This document shows, piece by piece, positions 47,165 to 57,544 of a stretch of 64,000 bases of DNA. Position 1 is the stretch's first letter, and each line of letters begins with the position of its first letter. The stretch comes from Odobenus rosmarus divergens (lineage: Eukaryota > Chordata > Mammalia > Carnivora > Odobenidae), in NCBI RefSeq assembly GCF_000321225.1, contig NW_004450267.1, forward strand, positions 6,615,534 to 6,679,533, read 5' to 3'. Both the position numbers and the translations under genes were made by a program. The notes beneath the pieces were generated by a model. That model was not told the DNA's origin and made no database searches. It saw only the letters and a program-made list of their open reading frames with translations.

Positions 47165-48049
47165 GAGAAAGGGACCTTTTGCTGTGAACCTGATTATCAG
47201 CCAATAAATTGCTTAAGTCTCTCTGATTAGAGCCAGTAGTCAAGTTCTTCAGAGTGGGAGAAATGAGAATGAATGCAAAGGTCATTCTCTCACCCCTGTT
47301 CTCTGGCCGCCTGAGGTCGGGGCCAGTTGGACAAAGCATCTGTCAGTGTCACAGCCACCAGGACCCCTTAGCACTGGGTGGGCTAACTGTCATCGTGACA
47401 TCTGGGACCCTGAGCAGCAGGGAAAGGGAGCATCACATCCTTTAATAAAAACAAATTCAGGACCCTTTAAGTTCAGGATAGAAGAAAAAAAAATCTCCTG
47501 AGGAGGAGGGGAGTTGGACCTTGCAGCTCTAACTCTGCCCTTGAGATTCGCCTTCCCTTTGGGGTTGCTCTACGCCGATTTCCCACACTTTGGGCCTCTG
47601 GGCCCCTGTCGGTCCTCATTACCTGAACTCTCACTGATACAGTGTAGCTCGATTGAGTCATGGAATGATTGAATGAGACATTCCTAAAACCTAAGGGATG
47701 ACAAAAGCGAAATAGAGAACCCCACTTCCCAATAATGTGGTTTTTATGCGATCGAGCACCACAGAGGCCCGCCCCACCCCCCTTCCACCCCAGACCCCTC
47801 GCCGTTAGGGCCACCAGTCCTCCCTTACCATCCTGCTCTTCTTACCGTCGGTTGGCGTGGGCCGGCCGGGGGCTCCGACCATCCTGCTTGTGTCTTCTAT
47901 GTCGTATAAGGCTTCTCTGTAATTTCATGTATTTTTGTTAGGTACTATATACACAGGGCTCCAAACCAAGAATGATATAAAAGGTATACGTTGAGAACTT
48001 TTGCTCCTATCATGACTCTTTTATTATCTCTTTCTTCACCTGCACCCTT

Positions 48050-49570
48050 ACCCTATCAGTAGCTGTTTTTATTAGTTTTTTATGAATCCTTCTATTTTTT
48101 ACACAAAGATAGTATTCTAATACATTGTCCTATACCTTGCTTTTTTTCATTTAATATAGCTTGGAAATCATCTTTTCATATGGATGTTCAGAGCACTTTT
48201 TCATTCTTTTTTCATCGTGTGGAGTTACCATAGTTTATTTAACCTGTTCCTAGAGATCAACCCTTGTGTGGCTTCCAGTAAACAGTATTACAAGGAATAA
48301 TTTTGTATGTGTGCCTGTGTAATTATTTTACGTGCAGATATATCTGTAGGATAAAGTTTCATAAGTGGATGTGCTGTGGCAAAGGGTAAATGCATTTTTA
48401 ATTTAATTTAATTTTTTTTAAAGATCTTGTTTATTTATTTGAGAGAGAGAGAATGAGAGATAGAGAGCACGAGATGGAAGAGGGTCAGAGGGAGAAGCAG
48501 ACTCCCCGCTGAGCTGGGAGCCCGATGCGGGACTCGATCCCGGGACTCCAGGATCATGACCTGAGCCGAAGGCAGTCGCTTAACCAACTGAGCCACCCAG
48601 GCGCCCCGGATTTTTAATTTTAATAGATATTGCCAAAACACCTTTCATAGGATTTGTATCATTTTGTGCTTCTACCAGCAGTGTATAGTATAACAGGCTG
48701 CGTCCCGACAGCCAGCATCACTCTTAGACACAGGACAAACACCCTGCTTTCTAGGACTCTGTTCTGGTCGTTGGAATAAGAAGTTCATGAGAACAAGGGG
48801 ACATGCCCACCTGGATCCCATGCCCCACTTCTGGATGGTCTAGGTGTGCTGCACTGGATCATTTGCGCTCTTGCCTGGAATTCTCTGCCCAGATGTTCTA
48901 CGACCCACATCCACGGTCTGCAAGGGCTACTTCTCTGGGCCTGTCCTTTCTAGGACCAGGGAATGGGTCACAGTCCACATGTGGGTGTGAGGCCCCCATG
49001 CTATGGTCTGGGAAGGGAAGGGGGGAGATCTGCGGGTAGCCACCCTCCACTGGGGAACTCTGAGGAGTGCAAGGATTCTAAACTTGAACCTGGCCTTCCC
49101 CGTTGTGCTGAAGCTGTGTCTGCAAGGGAAGGAGGATAGAACACCTTTGCTTTAACAGTCTGTTAGCTTGGTTTGTAATTGTGAATATTTAGACATAGGG
49201 TGTGTAGACCGCTGTTTGCCCTGGGTACCACATTATTAGCAATCATGGTTCATTGTCAGATGTGAATTTTTGCCAGTTGTGTAGTGAGAAATGGCATCTC
49301 AGGATCCTTGTGGTTTGCATTACTCTTATATGAACAAGGTTGGACATCATTTCCTCTTAGAGTCATTTATATTTGTATGTTTTATAAGTTTTTAATTAAA
49401 AAAATTTTTTTCTGGGATTGTTAGTCTTTTTCTTCTCAATTGCTAGAAGCTCTTCTTTTGTTAGGGAGGGTAACTGTGATATGTATTAGAAATGTTTTCT
49501 CTAGTTTGTCACTTGCCCTTTAACTTTGAAATTTTTTTCTCCCCAAAGCTTCTTTACATATGATTTGATT
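48050..49570 (-). mobile_element. Old L1 (L1ME-like) fragments, minus strand, with insertions
   Basis: Segments at about 48050-48404, 48610-48695 and 49230-49570 read as one diverged reverse L1: CATTTAATATAGCTTGGAAA, TATATCTGTAGGATAAAGTT, ATAGATATTGCCAAAACACC, then GCATTACTCTTATATGAACA. A Can-SINE interrupts the first junction. About 500 bases (48695-49200) are not obviously L1 and show nothing I recognise. Confidence 0.55.
48405..48609 (-). mobile_element. Can-SINE (inside old L1)
   Basis: Reverse SINE, AAAGATCTTGTTTATTTATT to GAGCCACCCAGGCGCCCC. Short duplication ATTTTTAATTT at 48394 and 48610. Confidence 0.92.
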
Positions 49571-49628
49571 TTATTAGCACATTTTCTTTTTTAATGGGAG
49601 AGAGAATAAACTTTAAAAAACGTTTTGA

Positions 49629-49790
49629 GGGATACCTGGGGGGTTCATTCAGTTAAGCGCCTGCCTTCAGCTCAGGTCATGATCCCAGGGTCCTGAGATC
49701 GAGTCCCGCATTGGGCTCCCTGCTCAGTGGGGAGCCTGCTTCTCCCTCTGCCTGCAGCTTCCCCTGCTTGTTCTCTCTCTCTCTGACAGA

Positions 49791-49837
<47 letters not shown>

Positions 49838-49854
49838 AATCTTTAAAAATAAAT
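49629..49854 (+). mobile_element. Can-SINE with expanded tail, cut by assembly gap
   Basis: Forward SINE beginning near GATACCTGGGGGGTTC, with a tail of about 13 AAAT units (49788-49841), a further AAAATCTTTAAAAATAAAT and then the gap. Confidence 0.9.
49788..49841. repeat. (AAAT)n microsatellite from a SINE tail
   Basis: About 13 AAAT units grown from the tail of the SINE at 49629. Confidence 0.95.
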
Positions 49855-49904
49855 NNNNNNNNNNNNNNNNNNNNNNNNNNNNNNNNNNNNNNNNNNNNNN
49901 NNNN
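49855..49904. other. Assembly gap, 50 N
   Basis: 50 N between the tail of one forward Can-SINE and the body of another. It is likely an unresolved near-identical repeat junction. Confidence 0.99.
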
Positions 49905-50024
49905 GCCCTGCGTCGGGCTCCCTGCTCGGCGGGAAGCCTGCTTCTCCCTCTCCCACTCCCCCTGCTTGTGTTCCCTCTTTCGCTGTGTCTCTCTGTCAAA
50001 TAAATAAATAAAATCTTTAAAAAA
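49905..50024 (+). mobile_element. Can-SINE, 3' part after the gap
   Basis: Starts in the SINE body (CCCTGCGTCGGGCTCCCTGC) and runs through the CT-rich block to AAAATCTTTAAAAAAAA. The head must lie in the gap. Confidence 0.9.
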
Positions 50025-50037
50025 AATTTTTTTTGAG

Positions 50038-50177
50038 AGAGGGGCACCTGGGTGGCTCAGTCAGGTAAGCGTCCAACTCTTGATCTCAGCTCAGGTCTTG
50101 ATCTCAGGGTCATGACTTCAAATCCCACAATAGGCTCCACACTGGGCATGGAAACTACTTAAAAAACAATTTTTTAA
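50038..50177 (+). mobile_element. Can-SINE, older short-type copy
   Basis: Head GAGGGGCACCTGGGTGGCTC, then a short body ending GAAACTACTTAAAAAACA, without the long CT block. Its length and lack of the CT-rich tract resemble the reverse copies at 41877 and 44260. Confidence 0.82.
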
Positions 50178-50367
50178 AAAATATTTTATTTATTTATTTG
50201 ACAGAGAGAGACAGCAAGAGAGGGAACACAAGCAGGGGGAGTGGGAGAGGGAGAAGCAGGCTCCCCACTGAGCAGGGAGCCCGAAGCGGAGCTCGATCCC
50301 AGGACGCTGGCATCATGACCTGAGCTGAAGGCAGACGCTTAACCAACTGAGCCACCCAGGCGTTCCC
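50178..50367 (-). mobile_element. Can-SINE, inverted relative to its neighbours
   Basis: Reverse SINE, TATTTTATTTATTTATTTGA to GAGCCACCCAGGCGTTCC. It forms an inverted pair with the forward copies at 49629-50024. Confidence 0.93.
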
Positions 50368-50402
50368 CCCTGCCAATTTTTTTTTTTTTTTGAGAGATAT
50401 TC

Positions 50403-51720
50403 AGCATACAGAAAAGAGCATAGAACCAATATGAACAGTTTAAAGAATAACTGCAGTGAAACCCCCAGCCCCTGCATGCCACCCCCCACGTGCCCTCTCT
50501 ACTCCGAGCCCCGTCCCTCTCCCCATGGTAGCTATAATTCCTGCCCTGACTTCTGTGATCAAAATTTCCTTGCTTTTTTTATGGCTTTACCCAGGAGTGG
50601 GCAAAATTTTTCTGAAAAGGGCCAAATAGTACTTTCGACTCCACAGGCCCTATGGTCTGTGTCACAACGATTCAACTCTGCAATTGTACCTCAGAAGCAG
50701 CCACAGACAGACACACCTACTGGGGTAGGTGTGGTTGTGTTCCAATCAAACTTTTTTATGGACACTGAAATTTGAATTTCATGGGATTTTCGTGTGTCTT
50801 AAAATATTCCTCTTCCTTTGATTTTTTCCCCCCAACTGTTTAAAAATGTAAAACCTTTCTTAGCTCGTGGGCATGCATAAACAGAGGGTGGCCAGATGGC
50901 CCGGGAGCCATAGTTTGCTGACCCCTGGTTTGCTTGCTACATATGCATCTCTAAACAGAATTGTTTGATTTTACCTGTTTTTAAACTTTATATAAATGTG
51001 GCATGCCTCTTTCACTCAACATTATGAGATCCATCCACATTTTTGCTTGTAGCAGCAACTTGTTTATTATCATCCCTGTCTAGCATTTCCTCATTTGCTA
51101 GAATTTATTTTTCCATTCTGCTGTTGATGGACACTTGGGTTGTTTCCGATTTGGGACTGCTACAGACAGTACAACGAACATTCTTATACTAGTAGACAGG
51201 TTCACATGTAGAGGTCTTCCGGACTATATACCCATTTGGTAAGCTATAAGGTGTGTATATTTCCACTTACTAGATAATACCAAACTCTTTTTCCAAAGTA
51301 CTTTTACTAATTCACACGCCTATCAGCAGTGGATGAGCGTTCCTATCCCTCTATGTTTGTTCCAGTGCTTGATATTATCATACTTCTTAATTCTTGCCAA
51401 TCTGGTGGGGTTTAATGGAATCTCCCTGGGGTTTTAATTTGCATTTCCTTGATTACTTAATGAGGTTGGGTACCTTTCATATGTTTAATAGACATTCTTT
51501 TGCTCATTTTTTGTGTTGTTTTTTGGTTTTTTTTTTAGTGGATTGTCTGTCTTCTTCTAATTATTTTATAAGGATTCTTTGATATTCTGGGTTACCCTCT
51601 GTCAGCTGTATGTGTTGCAAATATCTTTTCCCATTCTGTGGCTTGTTTTTTCATCCTTGATGATGTCTTTTGGTCACAGAAGTTCATGTTTGACTGTTAT
51701 TAACACTTCACAAGCTGCCC
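50403..51720 (-). mobile_element. Old L1 3' end, minus strand, split by a hAT element
   Basis: Contains the reverse L1 phrases TCTTTCACTCAACATTATGA, TTGATGGACACTTGGGTTGT, GTTTTAATTTGCATTTCCTT and ATCTTTTCCCATTCTGTGGC. This is an L1M-class 3' region on the minus strand. The hAT-like element at 50592-50927 splits it. Confidence 0.72.
50592..50927. mobile_element. Nonautonomous hAT-like DNA element
   Basis: The left end CAGGAGTGGGCAAA and the reverse complement of the right end, CAGGGGTCAGCAAA, match at 11 of 14 positions. The interior has AAAAGGGCCAAATAGTA and GTTCCAATCAAACTTTTTTA, typical of an old hAT family. It is inserted in an L1. The family name was not assigned. Confidence 0.6.
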
Positions 51721-52582
51721 TTATCAACGTCTTGGCCTGGATCATTAGCATTTCCTTCAGCTTACCTAACACCCTTCTTTTAAGTTCTCTGCAGTTTCTA
51801 AGGATTTACTTTATTCTTAATAGTTTTATTGTTAGAGTATGTTAAACAGCTGTAGCAAATCTACCCAAAAATGTAATCCTCAAAGTCAGTAAAAGTGTAT
51901 TTTTACTTCTTATTTTTTCCTCCCAGAATTTTACTCTGAAGCTCTTGGGCAGGTGTTTTGGGTCAACAGGGGCTCTGACCCTCGGAGACTCAGGCTGATG
52001 ACTTTGCCTTCATCCTGTGATTTCGAAGGTTGCTCTCTCTTCTGACCGTCAGGAAGGGGGGAATGCACCTGGAGGAACACATGTGGCGGGTTTACAGGTC
52101 TGATCGGGAAGTGGCTTCCAGGTCTGCCCCTCCCCTTGCAGACTGTTGGCTGTAAAGGAGGGGGAAGCAGTGGTGAGATCCCGTGTATATCTAAGGGTAA
52201 AGCTGACAGTATTTGCTGATGGAGATTGAGAGAATGAGAAAAGGCATCAAGAATTTTGCATGACTGAGCAGCCGGAAGGATGGAATTGCTATTTTCTGAG
52301 ACAGAGCCTATAGAAGAAGTAGATTTGATGGGTGGGAGATTGGGGGGTGAGCAGTTTGGTTTGGATCATTTGAGACCCTATTAGACATCAACTGGAAATG
52401 TTGAGTAGACAGTTGAATATTAAAGTCTAGATTTCAGGAGAACATTTCAGGCTGGAGATTCAGATGTGGGAGTTAAGAGCATAACACTGGTATTTAAAGT
52501 CAGGAGCCTAGTTGACATCACCTAGGAAGGGAATATAGATAGAGAATAGAAAGGGCCTGAAGATGGAGCCCTGGGCTACTTT

Positions 52583-52721
52583 TTTTTTTTTTTTTTTTAG
52601 ATAGAGGGAGAGGGAGAGAGAGAGAATCCCAACCAGGCCTCATGAGCTGAGCCGCTGAGATCATGACCTGAGCTAAAATCAAGAGTCAGATGCTTAACAA
52701 ACTGAGCCATCCAGGTGCCCT
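52583..52721 (-). mobile_element. Can-SINE, internally shortened
   Basis: Begins with a long T run and AG, has a short GA tract and ends CTGAGCCATCCAGGTGCCC. It is flanked by GCCCTGGGCTACTTT at 52568-52582 and 52722-52736. Confidence 0.92.
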
Positions 52722-52736
52722 GCCCTGGGCTACTTT

Positions 52737-52903
52737 ATTTATTTATTTTTAAATTCAATTAGTTAACATATAGTGACTAGTGTAAAATATAAGGTAGAGG
52801 TAGAGTTCAGTGATTCATCAGTTGCATGTAACACCCTGTGCTCATTACATCATGAGCCCTCCTTAATGCCCATCACCCTGTGACCCCATTCCCCTACCCT
52901 CCT
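52737..52903 (-). mobile_element. L1 3' end fragment, truncated (minus strand)
   Basis: A T/A-rich start is followed by sequence similar to the element at 46262 (TTAACATATAGTGACTAGTG, CCTTAATGCCCATCACCCTG), i.e. the 3' terminus of a carnivore L1 in reverse. It is bordered by GCCCTGGGCTACTTT at 52722-52736 and 52904-52918. Confidence 0.8.
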
Positions 52904-53489
52904 GCCCTGGGCTACTTTAAATGTAGATTTCAGAGATGTGGAGAAGCCAGTCCTGGAAACTAATGAGGAGGGAGCAAATCAGGAGAAGCAAGGCAAAGAA
53001 AGTCTTTCAAAGACCAAGGAGTGATCAACTGGGGCTAATGTAGTTCTTAGGTCAAGGAAGATGAGGACCCAGAAGTGATTATTGCTTTGAGCCCAAGAGC
53101 CATTTGAATGACTGTGATGAATAATTTCTGTGGAGTGACAGATTCTATGGAGTTAGCATGTATTTTCCACTCCTGTTCTCCTGCAGGTCCCCATACTCAC
53201 CTCCATTAATAACAGACGTGTGTGAGTGCGTGTGTGGGAGCATGTGTATGTTTAGTTTCACAATTTGCCCACCACAGCCGCCAGTGATTCTGTCCCATCT
53301 TCCAGAGTCTGCCATTCCCCTTCAGGTCCTTTTCTCCATTATAATCTGGGAACTTTGCACCACTTTGATTTCCAAGACTGGTGCTAAAACCCAATGAAAG
53401 ACAAAAGGAGAAATATTTGGGAAGTCCAAGTTCTATATGGTAATGCCCCATATTAATACTTATGAATACAACCAATATCCATGGTGTGT

Positions 53490-53640
53490 TGGGAGCCAAC
53501 TGTGTGTCAGTGCTGTGTCAAGCATTTTATGTGCATTAGCTCTGATCTCACAATAATCCCATGAGTTGAATGTTATTATCCCAAGTTTGTAGACAATCAG
53601 TTATTAGCTGATTGGCAGAATCATAGTAGAAGTGGTTGGG
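53490..53640 (+). repeat. MIR SINE
   Basis: TTTTATGTGCATTAGCTCTG, CAATAATCCCATGAGTTGAA and TATTATCCCAAGTTTGTAG. It ends about 80 bases before the large SLC12A8 exon. Confidence 0.7.
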
Positions 53641-53721
53641 CCATATGAGTTGTATTTCTATCATGTAATGTGATTTTCTTCTGAAATTTCATAGTCCTGC
53701 ATGTTATTTTTGTTTCTGCAG

Positions 53722-54364
53722 AAAGGGCCAAATAAAACACCTGTAGCTGCCATCTTCCTGACCAGCTTAGTGACCATGGCCTTTGTCCTTGTGGGCCAGG
53801 TGAATGTGTTAGCCCCCATCGTCACCATCAATTTCATGCTGACGTATATTGCAGTGGACTACTCCTACTTCTCCCTGTCCATGGTTCCCTGCAGCCTTCC
53901 CCGGGTGCCTGAGTTAGTGCCCAAGGAGGGCACAGGAGCTCTCTGCTGCTCTGAGCACCTGCTCTTGGAGAAGGCTCCCAGCTATGGCTCTGAGGGCATG
54001 GCCCAAAGCCTCCCTGAGGGCACTCTGCTAGAATTCACCAAAGACATGGATCAGCTCCTCCAGCTAACCAGGAAACTTGAGACTAGCCAGCTGAGGCAAG
54101 GAGGCAGTGACGGGATCCCAGAAAGTAAGAAGGGGAACCGCAAGAAGGCCACCAAGCAAACCCTACAAGATAGCTTCCTTTTGGACCTCAAGTCCCCAGC
54201 TTCCTTCCCTGCTGAGGGCTCTGACAGATTGCCTACTGCCTCTTGGGAGGGACAGGAGGCCTACTGGAACAAGCAGAGTGCCAGGAGTGAAGGGGCTCTG
54301 CCTGGAGGACCATGTCCTGAACTTGTCCCTGAGCCGAGCAACCAGCCTGCCCCAACTGGAGAAG
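53722..54364 (+). CDS. SLC12A8: SLC12A8 large coding exon (last core helices and hydrophilic loop)
   Basis: This 643-nt exon has acceptor tttctgcag and donor gtgagt and ends in phase 1 after a GGA GAA G boundary. It begins [10 protein letters not shown] and contains two hydrophobic segments, the second holding [16 protein letters not shown]. From about codon 60 it turns into a long polar region rich in Ser, Glu and Lys, including [19 protein letters not shown] and [19 protein letters not shown]. These match the SLC12A8-specific hydrophilic region rather than other SLC12 members. If the donor were not used, the frame would stop after 13 further codons. The following exon, expected to start with the Asp-Phe-Phe continuation, was not seen before 64000. 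Confidence 0.96.
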
Positions 54365-54904
54365 GTGAGTGCCTTGAAATCACATTAGGGCCTCCTCGTT
54401 TGGGGTGACCACCTACCTGGTTATCACAACCCCTTTTCATGCCCTTAGCCCAGTTCACTTTATACCTGGGTTTAAAATCCTTGTCAATTTTGTGTGATAT
54501 TTATTTTTTAAAGTTATATGCAAACATCAGCTGCATTTGTAATTCTACTCTGTTACAGTTGATTTTAAACAGAAACTCTTGTATGGTAGAGCTGGGAGCC
54601 ATGGCTAATAATTGAACATTAATTTCATTTTACTCAAAAATCAGCTGAGATATAATATCAACACAAGTGAGACCAATTTTTCCTTTCAAGAGAAGTGGAA
54701 ATGTAACAAACTGTCTGCCTTAGTAGCTTTTGTCTGTGGAAGATGAGTCTCCCAAACCAGGCAAGAGGGGATGGAGAAAAGATGGCTAAAGGAATACAGC
54801 TTTGCTTTGCTTTCGCAGATCTACAAACATGGCGGCACAGAGAAAGACTCTCAAAGAGAGGCTTACAGGGCGTGAGAAATTCTGAGAGAAATAAAGAATT
54901 CATA

Positions 54905-55075
54905 ATTTTGAGTCTTCTACATTTTAGGTGCTTTACATATGTTATTTCATGTAATATGATAGATATTACATTTTTCCATTCTACAAATGAAGATCCTGAG
55001 GCCCAGTGAGGTCACAGAGAAGTCTCAGAGCTCATACTTTGCACAGCTGGGTGTCACACCCAGGTCCACCTGTAC
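54905..55075 (+). repeat. MIR SINE
   Basis: AGGTGCTTTACATATGTTAT, CAAATGAAGATCCTGAGGCC and ACAGCTGGGTGTCACACCCA. Confidence 0.7.
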
Positions 55076-55348
55076 TGGAAGCCCATTACTTTTTTCTCTA
55101 TTACCCGGCCCCGTGAGATCTATATTGACAAGTGTGAGCAAAGAGGAGGAGACAGAGGGACATAGAAAGAGATGTCTAAAAACAAATACTTTACATTCTC
55201 CCATACACTTGCTTTCCTTCTTTCCCTCCAAATTGGTGGGAGGTTTTTAATGATAGGAGCATTATTAAAATTTTAAGAATTATTTTATTTTCGTCAAAGT
55301 AATAAGTGTACAGTTTAATAAGCCAAGTGGAATTAAAAGTAACCTAAT

Positions 55349-55582
55349 TGGGGTTCCTGGGTGGCTTAGTCAGTTGAGCGTCTGACTCTTGATTTTAGCT
55401 CAGCTCATGATCTCAGGGTTGTGGGATCAAGCCCCACTTTGGCCTTTGTGCTTGCACGGAGTCTTCTTGAGATTCTCTCTCTCCCTTTCCCTCTGCTCCC
55501 GCCCTGCTCACGCACCTGCGCTTACACACACATTATGCTCTCTCTCTACAATAGTCTTAAAAATAAAATAAAATATCTTTAA
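55349..55582 (+). mobile_element. Can-SINE, older copy
   Basis: Forward copy, GGGGTTCCTGGGTGGCTTAG to AAAATATCTTTAAAA. Near-perfect duplication AAAAGTAACCTAAT / AAAAGTAACATAAT at 55335 and 55583. Confidence 0.92.
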
Positions 55583-55689
55583 AAAAGTAACATAATCAGA
55601 AATAGTAGCCCCCACTCTTCTATACCATCCCTTGTACCCTGCTCTGCTCCCTAGTCCCACTCCCAGAAAACCCCCCCTTTCTTTCTTTA

Positions 55690-55885
55690 CTTTTTTTTTT
55701 TTTAAAGATTTTATTCATTTATTTGACAGAGAGAGTGAGAGAGCAGAAGCAGGGGGAGCAGCAGAGGGAGGGAGATGCAGGCTCCCTGCTGAACAGGGAG
55801 CCCAATGCAGGGTTTGATCTCAGGATCCTGAGATCATGACTTGACTCCAAGGCAGACACTTAACCGACTGAGCCACCAGGTGCCC
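55690..55885 (-). mobile_element. Can-SINE
   Basis: Reverse copy, AAAGATTTTATTCATTTATT to GAGCCACCAGGTGCCC. Pyrimidine-rich flanks on both sides make the exact duplication uncertain. Confidence 0.92.
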
Positions 55886-56288
55886 AATCCCCCTTTCCAC
55901 CAAAAACTTGCTTCTTCCATTAACCTTCATGTTACTAAATAATATATTTGTATTTCTACTTCTTGATATGTCAGTTTCAGATATCATCTTTTGACTTCCT
56001 ATTACGGTAAATGAAGTTTTAATTCATTTATGCCACTCTGACTTCTCATCCAATGTCCCAGAGTACTTATATCACAGTTTTTGATTAACTTAATAGCTAA
56101 TATTCATATGATCATGATTAAGTAAATATTGCTTAACTCTGAGCCATATATTATACTATGATTACATTTTCTTTTTGTTCAACTTTTTCTATTTCCTGGA
56201 GTTAATAATTGCCTTGTTCTTTATTTGCTTGGTTTTCTATAAAATCATTTTTCTCTAAATGCTTGGCCAGATATATCAAATACCTCTT

Positions 56289-56471
56289 TTTATTTTTTTT
56301 AAAGATTTTATTTATTTATTCATGAGAGACAGAGAGAGAGAGAGAGAAGCAGAGCAAGAAGCAGGCTTCCCCACTGAGCAGGGATCCCGATGCGGGACTC
56401 GATCCCAGGAGCCTGGGATCATGACCTGAGCCGCAGGCAGTCGCTTAACCATCTGAGCCACCCAGGCGCCC
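56289..56471 (-). mobile_element. Can-SINE
   Basis: Reverse copy with a perfect 13-bp duplication TCAAATACCTCTT at 56276-56288 and 56472-56484. Confidence 0.95.
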
Positions 56472-57332
56472 TCAAATACCTCTTAATGTTATTTTCCAAG
56501 TGCTCGAATTCTTCAGAAATTTAACATATTCATTTCTTTTTTTCCCTTTGTTGTATGGCTCTCATCCTGTTCCAGTCTAGACTATCTGTTCTCTAAGCCT
56601 GCTACAAAACTATTATCTTGGAATTTCTCTCTTTATCACACTTCTTTGTCAGATCCAGGGAATAAGAGATTTTTTGGGATACAATATTATACTAGATTTT
56701 TGCTTTTTTTTTTTTTTTTCCAACTCAGCATTGGATGATCTTCCTATGTTTGAAGAATCCAGTGTTATAAGTATGGTGAGAGGCAAAACAAGTCTTTCAC
56801 ACTCAAAACTGAAGATGTCAGATACTCAGTTTTCCAGCTTCTCCTATAGCTAAGAGTTCAGGCATGAAGCCAAGGCTCTCCTAATCAGACGAGCCCCCTT
56901 ACACCTGGAATTGGGAACTAGAAACCTGAATAAATGGGGACTTCAAGGAACTCTCTGAAAGCCTGATATTAGCTGCAGGATGACTGCATTCCTGGCTCCA
57001 GTGTCCAGGGATTTCAGAATCAGCAGACTTCAGTGTCTAGACCTTGGTGCCTGCCACAGTAGTGTCCCCCCTAGACTGCTCTGACATATAACTTTGAGTG
57101 TTGTTCCTGGACAAATAGCCCTGAATTTACTTTGCTAGCCTTTCTAGCTATTCTCAGAGGGAAGCCTAGGAAATATGTTTTTACCTGCTCATTTTGCTAC
57201 TTCATATGAAATTGTGTGGGTTTTTTTCTAAGGAAAAAAAGGAGATTGGGTAGCAACAGTCTATGCCACAATTATCATGGTTTTAATTTCTAAGAGCTTT
57301 TGGTTTAACCCCAATTTGTCCTTATGCTTTTT

Positions 57333-57544
57333 GGGTTTTTTTTTTTTTTTTTTTGAGATTTATTTATTTATTTGAGAGAAAGAGAGAGAGCATGAGCAGG
57401 GGAAGGGATAATGAGAGCAAATCTCCAGCAGACTCCCCACTGAGTGTGGAGCCGAACATGGGGCTCAATCCCAAGACCCTGAGATCGTGACCTGAGCTGA
57501 AATCAAGAGTCGGGCGCTTAACTAACTGAGCCACCAGGTGCCCC
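57333..57544 (-). mobile_element. Can-SINE
   Basis: Reverse copy, T run then GATTTATTTATTTATTTGAG, ending GAGCCACCAGGTGCCCC. The duplication is not clear. Confidence 0.92.

Larger units (their letters stand above)
52150..53115 (-). repeat. L2 LINE fragment, minus strand, split by Can-SINE and L1
   Basis: CAGTATTTGCTGATGGAGAT, CCGGAAGGATGGAATTGCTA, CTATTAGACATCAACTGGAA and, after the two insertions, GGAGTGATCAACTGGGGCTA are the reverse of the L2 region seen at 26640-27110. Insertions at 52583-52721 and 52737-52903 interrupt it. Confidence 0.6.
47136..53721 (+). other. SLC12A8 intron
   Basis: Holds the T19 run, old L1 pieces, the Can-SINE cluster with the second assembly gap, a hAT element, the nested SINE/L1 insertion in an L2, and a MIR. 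Nothing recognised in 47165-48050, 48695-49200 and 53115-53490. Confidence 0.9.
24407..54364 (+). other. SLC12A8: SLC12A8 partial gene span (five internal coding exons)
   Basis: The five exons listed separately join in frame (intron phases 1, 2, 0, 0, with a phase-1 exit) to give 360 codons that match the middle of SLC12A8. SLC12A8 is a divergent cation-chloride-cotransporter family member. Reported roles include amino-acid/polyamine-type transport and, more recently and with dispute, nicotinamide mononucleotide uptake. SLC12 landmarks seen are the FFPAATG/VMAGFNMGGDL block, [10 protein letters not shown], and [12 protein letters not shown]-terminal helices and the C-terminal region after the large exon were not found in the window, so the gene is cut on both sides. 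The human gene spans well over 100 kb, which fits the long introns here. Confidence 0.95.
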
